Below are positions 1 to 7,351 of a stretch of DNA of 20,970 nt, one piece after another. A program made the translations under genes and the position numbers. This stretch comes from JALZUE01 sp051251725. Lineage in GTDB: Bacteria; Pseudomonadota; Gammaproteobacteria; Enterobacterales; Alteromonadaceae. The notes under the pieces were generated by a model. The model was given only the letters and a program-made list of their open reading frames with translations. It had not been told where the DNA came from and searched no databases. The stretch covers positions 1-20,970 of the forward strand of contig JBPOFN010000058.1 of the NCBI GenBank assembly GCA_051251725.1, given 5' to 3'. The stretch's first letter is position 1. Every line of letters starts with the position of its first letter.

Positions 1-517
1 AATCCGCCTTGCTATACACAAAAATTTCGTTATCGAGTGACCTTCAACCTAAATTCAACTTGCTGATTTTTAATAAGTATTTGAATTATTTATAAAAAAG
101 CATAAACGACACTTCTTATCCAGACCTCAGGTTAGGTAATATAAAGCGGATAACGACAAATTTATCGCGTCGATTTATGAATAACCAAACCGTGATTAGT
201 TTATACCTTTGCTAACTGTAAGGTTTTGACTACTGCGTTGATGGCGAAATAAGTGAGCTGACCGTTTACATAACATAACAATATTAAGCTTGGTGTGGCG
301 TAATTTCTAATGCTCGCGACAAGTTATGATGCCATTGAGGGGATTGTATTCTAGATGAAGTTTTTACTGTGGTGATAATGCATTGTTAGTCCCTTTGCTG
401 TTAACAAAACATCAAAATAACTAACAAGCAAAAGGTCAGCAAGAAAATAACAAAAAAACACAGCACGGATATTACGCCGTACTGTTTAGTTCAACTACCT
501 GTTCGATTTTTTGCTAA
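1..517. other. non-coding region at the left edge
   Basis: About 460 bases before the terminator at 444-484 are AT-rich and hold no convincing gene on either strand. I saw no tRNA-like fold, tandem repeat or transposon end. It probably separates the lyase gene from a gene outside the window. Confidence 0.5.
444..484 (-). terminator. intrinsic terminator after the alginate-lyase-family gene
   Basis: On the minus strand an 8-bp stem with one mismatch (arms at 477-484 and 461-468, loop of 8) is followed by a T-rich tract, read as A-rich DNA at 444-459 on the plus strand. It lies 34 bases past the stop codon at 518, a normal place for a Rho-independent terminator. Confidence 0.7.
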
Positions 518-1837
518 TTATTTATCAGAGGGTAATGATTGTTTGTTTAGCTCTACAGCCCCTGTTAACAAAATAATATCGTCGTTGAGCTTAGCACTCG
601 ATACCTTTCCTGCAGCAGCACTGAAAATTGGGTTTTGTGTCTCGGCGTAAGCCTGTCTCATTAATTGCCATAGATTGTTTTTAGCGATAATTTGTTGGTA
701 CGGCCATTGTGCTTCTCGTCCGGCATAATTAGCGAGGACTGTTAAGCCATCAAGGATTGAACCCGCATTATCGCCTTGGTAAGTATAAATATTTTCTAAC
801 GTCGCATGTTCAGCGAGGCGGGCGGCTTTAAGAAACCCTTGCAGATTAAATATCGAATAACTCAGCGACTTTGTCCGCGCCACTTCTTTTGTTTGAATGC
901 CAGCAGTGTTAATTTGCTTACTGGTGCGGCTTTTAATGTCTTTAATAAGCTTAGTCATCATCTCGCACTGGCCGGTAAATAATGCGTACGACATCAGCTG
1001 GGCATCATAAAAAGTACCATGGTTATTGTCGGTTTGGCCGGCTAATATTGCCATTGTATCTGAGGTTAGCCAGTGCAAATAATCGCTGAACCATGTTCGA
1101 GTGCCGGCAACCATTTCAGAGGAGATCATTGCTTCACGTTTTAACAATAAAATTGCATCAATCAGTTCGATAAAAAGGCTGGTTCTGATGATCCCAAATG
1201 GACGACCCAAAGAGTGCCCAGGTATACCTTGGCCAAATTTCAAATGCGGATTCATACGGGTTTTTGGGTTAATAAACCAAGTATTAATTAATAATTCAGC
1301 ATGTTTTGCATAGCGATCATCTTGGCTAAAAAAAGCGGCTAAGGCTAATGTTTTCACATCTTTAACAAAGGCTCTTATGCGAGTGACGTCAAAATTATTG
1401 GCATTGACCTCTGGATTAACATGTCCGTCTTTACGGACATAAGGTAAAGATTTATCGGTCTCGTTTGGCCACCAATAAGTGCCAATAGTCATATAATCTT
1501 GTTTATTACCGCTTGGCGGCGTGGTGCTTTTGTCTGTAACGGAATATGGCCCTGTGGCTAATGCGTTATTAGCGGTAATGATTAACGCATTTTTTGCTGG
1601 GAGAAAGCGCGGATCATGTTGTTGCAAAGCTTGTTTAACCGCGTCTAAGTCGTTAATGCGCCAGTATAAGGTTTTATTTTCTAATGGCGTTAAACAGGTG
1701 GTTTTATTTACTTCAGCGGCGCTGACTAGCTTAGAGCATGAAAAAATAGTTAGGGTGATAATCATTAGTTGGGTAGTGAAACGAGCGCGTTTTGTCTTAG
1801 GACGTCGGCCAAGCCTAGGTGATTTAAATATTAGCAT
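518..1837 (-). CDS. secreted alginate-lyase-family protein (polysaccharide lyase fold)
   Basis: This 439-residue protein resembles the alginate_lyase Pfam family (PF05426), which folds as an alpha/alpha barrel and cleaves uronate-containing polysaccharides by beta-elimination. Visible landmarks are TYWWP (120-124), a GIPGHSLGRPFG stretch (204-215) and NNHGTFYD (271-278); the Asn-His pair in the last is typical of the catalytic region. The N terminus has a basic segment, a hydrophobic stretch (about 25-40) and a likely cleavage near VSA-AE, so it should be exported. Met25 is an alternative start that would give a more standard signal peptide. The true polymer is unknown. The neighbouring glucuronate pathway makes a glucuronan- or ulvan-like substrate as plausible as alginate, and family PL38 members share this fold. 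It lies downstream of the GH2 gene with a terminator between them. Confidence 0.8.
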   Translation of the reverse strand: MLIFKSPRLGRRPKTKRARFTTQLMIITLTIFSCSKLVSAAEVNKTTCLTPLENKTLYWRINDLDAVKQALQQHDPRFLPAKNALIITANNALATGPYSVTDKSTTPPSGNKQDYMTIGTYWWPNETDKSLPYVRKDGHVNPEVNANNFDVTRIRAFVKDVKTLALAAFFSQDDRYAKHAELLINTWFINPKTRMNPHLKFGQGIPGHSLGRPFGIIRTSLFIELIDAILLLKREAMISSEMVAGTRTWFSDYLHWLTSDTMAILAGQTDNNHGTFYDAQLMSYALFTGQCEMMTKLIKDIKSRTSKQINTAGIQTKEVARTKSLSYSIFNLQGFLKAARLAEHATLENIYTYQGDNAGSILDGLTVLANYAGREAQWPYQQIIAKNNLWQLMRQAYAETQNPIFSAAAGKVSSAKLNDDIILLTGAVELNKQSLPSDK

Positions 1838-1860
1838 TTGAGGTTTCTTTTTATCGCTAT

Positions 1861-1900
1861 AAAAAAGGCTTGAACCAAGGAGAGAGATTGGCTCAAGCCT
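1861..1900 (-). terminator. intrinsic terminator between the GH2 and lyase genes
   Basis: On the minus strand a 13-bp stem with one mismatch (arms 1888-1900 and 1866-1878, loop of 9) is followed by a run of T residues (A run at 1861-1866 on the plus strand). It sits 82 bases past the GH2 stop codon. It is also only 23 bases upstream of the lyase start codon, so it could limit transcription into the lyase gene as well as end the GH2 message. Confidence 0.8.
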
Positions 1901-1982
1901 GACACTTATTTAACTTAATTAGCAGTGTGATAGCGGACTAAGTTAAAAGTAAAGTTCGGGTTTGCTATTTAATGTTTGAATA

Positions 1983-4439
1983 TTAGTTTTTTTTATCAAT
2001 TCGAATATAAACCCCTTTAATATTCTGAGTTCTAAATTCAATCGTAGTTGCTTTATTACCACGTTGATATTCAATTGACGCCACACCACTGGCCATTTCA
2101 ATAATGCTACTTCTGCTCGGCGTACCGTAATGTTCTAATAATTGGCCGTGACCTTCTAAATTAGAAAAGTAAGCGCGCTCAGCATAATCGAGTACGCGAT
2201 TACCATTTTTATCTAGCGCTTCGGCTGTGATCAATACATTACCATTTGCTAATGCTTTTTCGGTTAATGAAATATGATGATACTTTTCATGTTTACCAAT
2301 CAAATAGGTAATGGTTAAATCATCTGTCGCAACCACTTTGTGATCACTATAGCCAGTCACAGTTAACTGATTTTCACCATTAACAAAGGGCACTTGCCAA
2401 ACTAAGCCTCCGGCAGGGAAAATAGTTTTGTCATTGACTTTTTTACCTAAAGATTTGCCATCAATAAATAGCTCTGCTTGTTGGGTATTACAATAAACGT
2501 TAATGTCTCTGCCTTCTTTAGGACCGTTACGGTGGGTCCATGTTTTAGACTCAATATAACAAAAAGGTTCTTTGCTCCAGTAGCTCTTAAAAACATAATA
2601 AGCGTCTTTAGGTTTGCCTGATGCATCAACTAAACCTTTTTGATTCATAAAAGGAATTGGATTTAATGGACGTAGTGGTGTGCCAAAATCTTTAAATGCC
2701 CATTGTGCATTACCAGCAAAATGCGGTGTGCTTTCTGACGCCCTCAAATGCCAATCGAATAAATCGACCATATAATTTTCATTCCAATCAGAGTCTTTGG
2801 CAACACTTTTTACAATCGCTTGATTCATCGCTTCGCTGACTGAAACTTGTCCGTCTTTAATGCCGGTTGCACTGATTGGGTTTTCTGTATGGCGACCAAC
2901 ATGGCTAGAGCCGCCATATTCCATATGTAAAAAAGTAGGGTACTTTTTCATTGATGTAGTTAATGCTTCTTCATATTGATTATAAGCCCCACCATACCAA
3001 CCAGCCCAAATTGAAGGGGAAAAGGCATCAACTAAGTCGGCACTTGGGTAATATTTTCTGATCGTGGTTAAACGCGTCGGGTCTAAGTTTTTGACAATTT
3101 TATTTAACTTAGTAAGGTAAGGCATGATTACCTCGTCACTTCCGCCACCGGCAAAATCTTCTTCCCAGTATATTTCATTTCCTAATGACCAAAAGGCAAT
3201 ACTTGGGTGATTGATGTTTTGTTTGATTTGAGCACGCAATAATCGTTCAGTGTTATCTTCCCATTCTTTGCCGCCTTTACCGCCACGACACCAAGGTAAT
3301 TCATCCCATAAGACTAAGCCTAACTCATCAGCTGCTTTATAAATTTCAGGATCTTGCGGGTAGTGAGCTAAACGGACAAAGTTAGCGCCCATGTCTTTAA
3401 TTTGCTTCATATCTTTACGATGTTGCTCGTTTGATAAAGCAGCGCCAAGCCCTGCATGTTCTTCATGGCGATGAGTGCCTCGAATAAGCACTGCTTTGTC
3501 GTTAATATAAAAACCCTTGTTCGGTCTCATTTCAAACCAGCGGTAGCCTAATTTATTGTGGGTTGTTTGTTGCAGTTTATTATTTTTGAATAATTGGACT
3601 TTTACTTGGTATAAGTTTGGCTGCTCAGGTGACCATAATTGTGGCGCTGATAAACGATTGAAATTAACCGTATGTTCTTGACCGTTACTTAACTTTGTTT
3701 CTTGCTGTTCAATAACTTCATTGTTAGGTGCATATAAGGTTGATATAACTTTATAGTCATCACTGTTAGCTTTGATATTCGTGCTTAATTTAAGCGAAGT
3801 GTCCGCACTTTTTGCCGATACTTTTGGCGTATTGATCACGACATTGTTTAAGTAGACTTCAGGATATTGCTTAAGCCAAACATCACGTGTAATGCCGCCA
3901 TGTAAGAAAAAGTCAGCTTTTTGTGAAGGGATTAAATTTCTATTATAGGCATTAGAAACTTTCACTAATATTTCATTTTCACCGTGGTGAATAAACTCGG
4001 AAATATTAAATTCAAACGCTAAGTAGCCACCAATATGTTCACCAACAAAATTGCCATTAACATAAACTTGGGTTTCAAAGTTAGCCCCTTCAAAAAATAA
4101 CACGGTATTTTTAAAGTCGTTTTTGTTTAAGGTTAATTGACGTTTATACCAACTTGCACTTCTTCGGTAGCCAGGCACACTATCAACAGTGTCGGTTTTA
4201 TTCCATGAATGCGGTAAAGAAACGGCTTGCCAGTTAGTGGCATTTTTTACTTCAGTTAGATTCTCTAAATCAGCTTCTAGATAGTGCCAATTATTATTAA
4301 TAACTTGTTCTTGAGCTAAGCCATTTTCATCGCTTATAGGTGAAGCTTGTAGGCTTTGCTGCCAACCTAATAAGAGGCACAGCCATAACATAGGTACACA
4401 TAGTTTTATATTGCTAGGTGCTATTTTCATATTTTTCAT
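1983..4439 (-). CDS. secreted glycoside hydrolase family 2 exo-beta-glycosidase (beta-galactosidase or beta-glucuronidase)
   Basis: This 818-residue protein shows the GH2 domain order: signal peptide (about 1-32, ending QAS), jelly-roll sugar-binding domain (about 45-195, with the YRRSASWYKR and GGITRDVW motifs), an immunoglobulin-like domain, the TIM barrel (about 305-620) and a C-terminal beta domain. Catalytic residues by motif are Glu422 in SLGNE (acid/base) and Glu507 in HMEYGG (nucleophile). Residues 599-602 read NQKG, matching the N-x-K motif that binds the carboxylate in beta-glucuronidases. Many GH2 beta-galactosidases also carry N-x-KGLV here, so the substrate is not settled. It would remove terminal sugars from oligosaccharides in the periplasm or outside. 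The adjacent glucuronate pathway favours glucuronidase by context only. Confidence 0.88.
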   Translation of the reverse strand: MKNMKIAPSNIKLCVPMLWLCLLLGWQQSLQASPISDENGLAQEQVINNNWHYLEADLENLTEVKNATNWQAVSLPHSWNKTDTVDSVPGYRRSASWYKRQLTLNKNDFKNTVLFFEGANFETQVYVNGNFVGEHIGGYLAFEFNISEFIHHGENEILVKVSNAYNRNLIPSQKADFFLHGGITRDVWLKQYPEVYLNNVVINTPKVSAKSADTSLKLSTNIKANSDDYKVISTLYAPNNEVIEQQETKLSNGQEHTVNFNRLSAPQLWSPEQPNLYQVKVQLFKNNKLQQTTHNKLGYRWFEMRPNKGFYINDKAVLIRGTHRHEEHAGLGAALSNEQHRKDMKQIKDMGANFVRLAHYPQDPEIYKAADELGLVLWDELPWCRGGKGGKEWEDNTERLLRAQIKQNINHPSIAFWSLGNEIYWEEDFAGGGSDEVIMPYLTKLNKIVKNLDPTRLTTIRKYYPSADLVDAFSPSIWAGWYGGAYNQYEEALTTSMKKYPTFLHMEYGGSSHVGRHTENPISATGIKDGQVSVSEAMNQAIVKSVAKDSDWNENYMVDLFDWHLRASESTPHFAGNAQWAFKDFGTPLRPLNPIPFMNQKGLVDASGKPKDAYYVFKSYWSKEPFCYIESKTWTHRNGPKEGRDINVYCNTQQAELFIDGKSLGKKVNDKTIFPAGGLVWQVPFVNGENQLTVTGYSDHKVVATDDLTITYLIGKHEKYHHISLTEKALANGNVLITAEALDKNGNRVLDYAERAYFSNLEGHGQLLEHYGTPSRSSIIEMASGVASIEYQRGNKATTIEFRTQNIKGVYIRIDKKN

Positions 4440-4460
4440 CGTTTAAAGACCCTTGGTTGA

Positions 4461-4480
4461 TTACCTAATTAAATCGGTAA
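4461..4480. promoter_or_regulatory. imperfect 20-bp palindrome in the GH2 leader
   Basis: TTACC and GGTAA half-sites are separated by 10 AT-rich bases that are themselves partly symmetric, giving 16 of 20 symmetric positions. It lies 22-41 bases upstream of the GH2 start codon, downstream of the candidate -10 box. This is a plausible repressor site, but no regulator gene is in the window. Confidence 0.35.
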
Positions 4481-4482
4481 AC

Positions 4483-4493
4483 TGGTAATGCCA
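4483..4493. promoter_or_regulatory. operator-like motif TGGTAATGCCA
   Basis: This 11-mer differs by one base from TGGTAAGGCCA at 5712-5722 in the uxuB promoter region. Both resemble the TGG-N5-CCA layout of sites bound by FadR-subfamily GntR repressors, the group that includes the uronate regulators UxuR and ExuR. Its position next to the candidate -10 box suits repression. The binding protein is not known. Confidence 0.4.
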
Positions 4494-4521
4494 ATTTATA
4501 TTTCATTAACGCAGAAGTCAA
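4493..4521 (-). promoter_or_regulatory. candidate sigma-70 promoter of the GH2 gene
   Basis: On the minus strand TTGACT (4516-4521) and TAAATT (4493-4498) are 17 bases apart, upstream of the GH2 start at 4439. The -10 end overlaps the operator-like motif at 4483-4493. This is recognised by consensus only. Confidence 0.4.
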
Positions 4522-4868
4522 GCAGTAATCTCGGCTTAATTACAGTGCTTTCCTTTAATAATAGGCGGTGAATAAGCCTTTTTAGCGCGAGTTATTATAT
4601 TGTAGACGTTAAATAACAGTCATTGTATTTTTGTTTTGGTAAGGCCGCTTGTCCTTGTCGTGTGCGGGGATGGTGCATGAATGAATAACGTTATAGCTTG
4701 AAATGTAATCTAGTAATGGCGATTAGGGCAATAGAATTGTTTTATTAGTGGCTAAGACGCTACCGTTTAGTTGTCATAGGTTAAGGCAAACTTACTTTAT
4801 TAATCTGATCTGAAATGTTTTTTATTACCAATAGCAGCAAAGGGGGAGAGCGGTAAGCTGGTAAGCAA

Positions 4869-5693
4869 TTAGTGATGCGCGTATGCCGGCGGATTAATTT
4901 CAAAGACTTTTCTATTATCAATATTCAAAAATTGGAGGTCAGCGCTAAAGTGCTGATTAAAAATTTCATCAAAACTGCCATCAGCAATCATAATATTGAG
5001 CCCTTTTAATATTCTTTGGGCGAGTTCAGGCTTTTTCGGATTAATAAAAAAATAAACAGGTAAGGGGACTTTCAGTAGTATTGACTCTTCAATATGCAAA
5101 CTAGGGTATTCAACCCTGCGCAGTTGGTATTCATTTATTATTTCATTAACCCCGCGTGGTAAAAAATCAAAACGCTGTTTTACTAACATTTTAAACAAGC
5201 TTTCGTATTTTGAACTCTTGATCACCTTAAAGCCAGCTTGTTCAAAAATTTGGGTGATTGCCCAAATATGACCAGAGCCTAGATGTAATTTTTTTAACTG
5301 TTCGATGGTGGAAATTGCAGAAAACTCTTGTTGCTGCTCTTTTCTAATCATTAAAACCCGCATGCCCATCAGGCCTTTTAATAGCGGTACTTTGATCGGA
5401 ATAAGTTCTTGTTCCCAACTTTCGCGGGTGGCTGCATAAATTACATCACCGTAGTTTTCTTTTATAATTAGTGACTTAGCTCTTTCTTCATTCATTTCTA
5501 AGGTAAAGTTTATGATTGCTGGTGGGTATTGCGGTTCGGTTTTTACCAGCGCGGCTCTTAATAACTCAATAGCATAATCACTACGATTGTCATTTTTCGA
5601 TAAAGGTCTATTGATTAACACCACTTCTGCCGACCAGCAAAGCGGTGAAATAAACGCAAATGTCAGAATAACGTAGGCTAATACTTTTATCAT
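4869..5693 (-). CDS. orphan periplasmic substrate-binding protein (SBP family 3-like)
   Basis: This 274-residue protein begins with a clear signal peptide (MIKVLAYVILTFAF to about residue 21, WSA-EV). The rest resembles a bacterial extracellular solute-binding protein of the amino-acid-binding type, with two alpha/beta lobes and a C-terminal ILKGLNIMIADGSFDEIF segment typical of the last helices. No ABC permease or ATPase gene is nearby, so a transport role cannot be assumed. Such orphan proteins are common in Alteromonadales and may act in sensing or be remnants. It is transcribed divergently from uxuB with overlapping candidate promoters, which hints at, but does not prove, co-regulation with uronate use. 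The ligand is unknown. Confidence 0.7.
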   Translation of the reverse strand: MIKVLAYVILTFAFISPLCWSAEVVLINRPLSKNDNRSDYAIELLRAALVKTEPQYPPAIINFTLEMNEERAKSLIIKENYGDVIYAATRESWEQELIPIKVPLLKGLMGMRVLMIRKEQQQEFSAISTIEQLKKLHLGSGHIWAITQIFEQAGFKVIKSSKYESLFKMLVKQRFDFLPRGVNEIINEYQLRRVEYPSLHIEESILLKVPLPVYFFINPKKPELAQRILKGLNIMIADGSFDEIFNQHFSADLQFLNIDNRKVFEINPPAYAHH

Positions 5694-5704
5694 TATAACT
5701 CGCT

Positions 5705-5733
5705 ATAATATTGGTAAGGCCACTTGACAGTAA
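5705..5733 (-). promoter_or_regulatory. candidate sigma-70 promoter of the substrate-binding-protein gene
   Basis: On the minus strand TTACTG (5728-5733) and TATTAT (5705-5710) are 17 bases apart. The -10 box ends 12 bases upstream of the start codon at 5693, so the leader would be very short. It overlaps the opposing uxuB promoter candidate. Confidence 0.35.
5711..5728. promoter_or_regulatory. operator-like motif shared with the GH2 upstream region
   Basis: TTGGTAAGGCCACTTGAC here matches 4636-4653 at 16 of 18 positions. Its core TGGTAAGGCCA (5712-5722) matches 4483-4493 at 10 of 11. It lies between the -10 and -35 boxes of the minus-strand promoter candidate and abuts the uxuB -35 box, a position where one repressor could control both genes. 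Confidence 0.4.
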
Positions 5734-5753
5734 TGTTATTTAAGTTGTAGTAT
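5724..5753 (+). promoter_or_regulatory. candidate sigma-70 promoter of the uxuB operon
   Basis: TTGACA (5724-5729) matches the -35 consensus exactly and TAGTAT (5748-5753) follows after 18 bases, about 80 bases upstream of the uxuB start. The operator-like motif at 5712-5722 abuts the -35 box. Confidence 0.45.
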
Positions 5754-5834
5754 GGCAATATGTGTGGATAGTTGTCAATAATGTTGTTAATACCAGAGTA
5801 TAGCAAAAGGTATGAAGAGCAAAGGAAATAGAAA

Positions 5835-7307
5835 ATGTGTGAAGGTTTAAAGAAATTAGATCAGGCTTATTTAACCGAAGTTTTGCAGCAAGGCGAAAGC
5901 AGCCAAGTTATCTTACCATCGTATGATCGCAATGATGTCGGTATTGGGATTGTTCATTTAGGTTTAGGTGCTTTTCACCGTTCACACCAAGCAATGTACA
6001 CAGAGCAAGTTTTAAATCATGAAGGTGGTGGGAATTGGGGTATTTGCGGTGTCAGTTTTCGCAATGAAACCTTACAAACGCAAATGAATGCCCAAGATTG
6101 CTTGTACACCATGGCAATTTTAGATGTTGAAGACAGTTTTCAAGTCGTTGGCGCAATTAAAGAAGTGTTGGTAGTAAAAACACAAACCCAAGCAGTACTA
6201 GCTAGAATGGCTGCCAGCACCACTAAACTTGTCTCATTAACGGTAACTGAAAAAGGTTATTGTTTAAACGCTGACGGTAAGCTTGATGAGACACTACCTG
6301 AAATTATCCATGATTTATCAACGCCGCAAAGCCCAACTTCAGCTATTGGTTTGTTAGTGTCAGCGCTTCATACGCGTTTTAACAAGGGTATTAAACCTTT
6401 TAATGTGATCGCTTGTGACAACTTACCTGATAATGGCCGTAAGTTAAAATCTGCGGTAATTCAGTTTGCTGCTCAATTATCACAAGATTTAGCTCAGTGG
6501 ATTGAACAAGAAATTCAATTTCCAAATACCATGGTTGATAGCATTACGCCAAAAACAGAAGCCGCCACTGTAGATCTAGTACACAGTAAATTAGGTATTA
6601 AAGATTCAGCTCCAGTACAAAGAGAGCAGTTTGCACAGTGGGTTATTGAAGACTGTCCTAATATGGAACGCCCAGCGTGGGAGAAAGTAGGGGTTGTTTT
6701 TACTAATAATGTTGAATCGTTTGAAGATGCAAAGCTTAGAATATTAAATGGCTTACATTCAGCGCTGGCTTATATTGGCCAACTTAATGGTTATGAAAGT
6801 GTTTATGAAGCGATATCTGATCAAAACATTAAAGATTTTCTAGTTAAGCTTGTTGATAGTGAAATTATTCCAACCATTGCAGCGCCAAGTGGCTTAAATT
6901 TACACGACTATTCTCGTGCCATTATCGCGCGTTTTGAAAACCCGAAAATTAAACATCTGCTTAGCCAAATTGCTTGTGACGGCTCGATTAAAATTCCGGT
7001 GCGCACTTTAGCGCCACTGGCGGCTAATCTTAAGCATAATCGCAGCGTTGAATTATTGTCAGTTGTTGTTGCCGCTTGGCTTCATTTTATTCGTAACAGC
7101 GTTTTAAATGAACAACAAATCAACGATCCACTAGCGAAAGAGCTAAGCAATGCAATAATAAAGCATAACCTTACTGGCCAGTTAAATGTTAAAGAATTTA
7201 TCAAGTTACCAGGTTTAGTCCCAGAAGAGTTAAGTGCCAACGAGAGCTTTTTAATGAGTGTTGAAACGGCTTATCAAGCAGATAATGCGTTATTTGGCCA
7301 AAAATAA
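5835..7307 (+). CDS. uxuB: D-fructuronate reductase (mannonate oxidoreductase), mannitol dehydrogenase family
   Basis: This 490-residue cytoplasmic enzyme, close to the usual length for UxuB, would reduce D-fructuronate to D-mannonate with NADH. The N-terminal Rossmann region contains VHLGLGAFHRSHQ (40-52). Other family landmarks are VTEKGY (137-142), DNLPDNG (195-201) and NTMVDSITP (231-239). The catalytic K-x4-N-x2-H pattern of the mannitol dehydrogenase family is present as Lys300, Asn305 and His308. An AGGA ribosome binding site precedes the ATG by a normal spacing. It is the first gene of the operon, 44 bases before uxaC. The family also includes mannitol and other polyol dehydrogenases, but pairing with uxaC strongly supports fructuronate. 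The product D-mannonate has no dehydratase gene nearby. Confidence 0.9.
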   Translation: MCEGLKKLDQAYLTEVLQQGESSQVILPSYDRNDVGIGIVHLGLGAFHRSHQAMYTEQVLNHEGGGNWGICGVSFRNETLQTQMNAQDCLYTMAILDVEDSFQVVGAIKEVLVVKTQTQAVLARMAASTTKLVSLTVTEKGYCLNADGKLDETLPEIIHDLSTPQSPTSAIGLLVSALHTRFNKGIKPFNVIACDNLPDNGRKLKSAVIQFAAQLSQDLAQWIEQEIQFPNTMVDSITPKTEAATVDLVHSKLGIKDSAPVQREQFAQWVIEDCPNMERPAWEKVGVVFTNNVESFEDAKLRILNGLHSALAYIGQLNGYESVYEAISDQNIKDFLVKLVDSEIIPTIAAPSGLNLHDYSRAIIARFENPKIKHLLSQIACDGSIKIPVRTLAPLAANLKHNRSVELLSVVVAAWLHFIRNSVLNEQQINDPLAKELSNAIIKHNLTGQLNVKEFIKLPGLVPEELSANESFLMSVETAYQADNALFGQK

Positions 7308-7351
7308 TCAGTTGTTTTCATTAACAGATAAAAATTATTGTTGAGGATAAA

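Larger units (their letters stand above)
4440..4868. promoter_or_regulatory. intergenic region: GH2 control region plus an unexplained stretch
   Basis: The 429 bases between the GH2 start and the substrate-binding-protein stop contain no gene I can support. Near the GH2 start are a candidate promoter (4493-4521), an 11-bp operator-like motif (4483-4493) and a 20-bp imperfect palindrome (4461-4480). An 18-bp sequence at 4636-4653 matches one upstream of uxuB at 16 of 18 positions. I saw no clear terminator for the gene ending at 4869. Confidence 0.5.

Noticed and set aside
2447..2629. 60-residue minus-strand frame inside the GH2 gene
   Set aside because: It is an out-of-frame shadow of the GH2 coding sequence.
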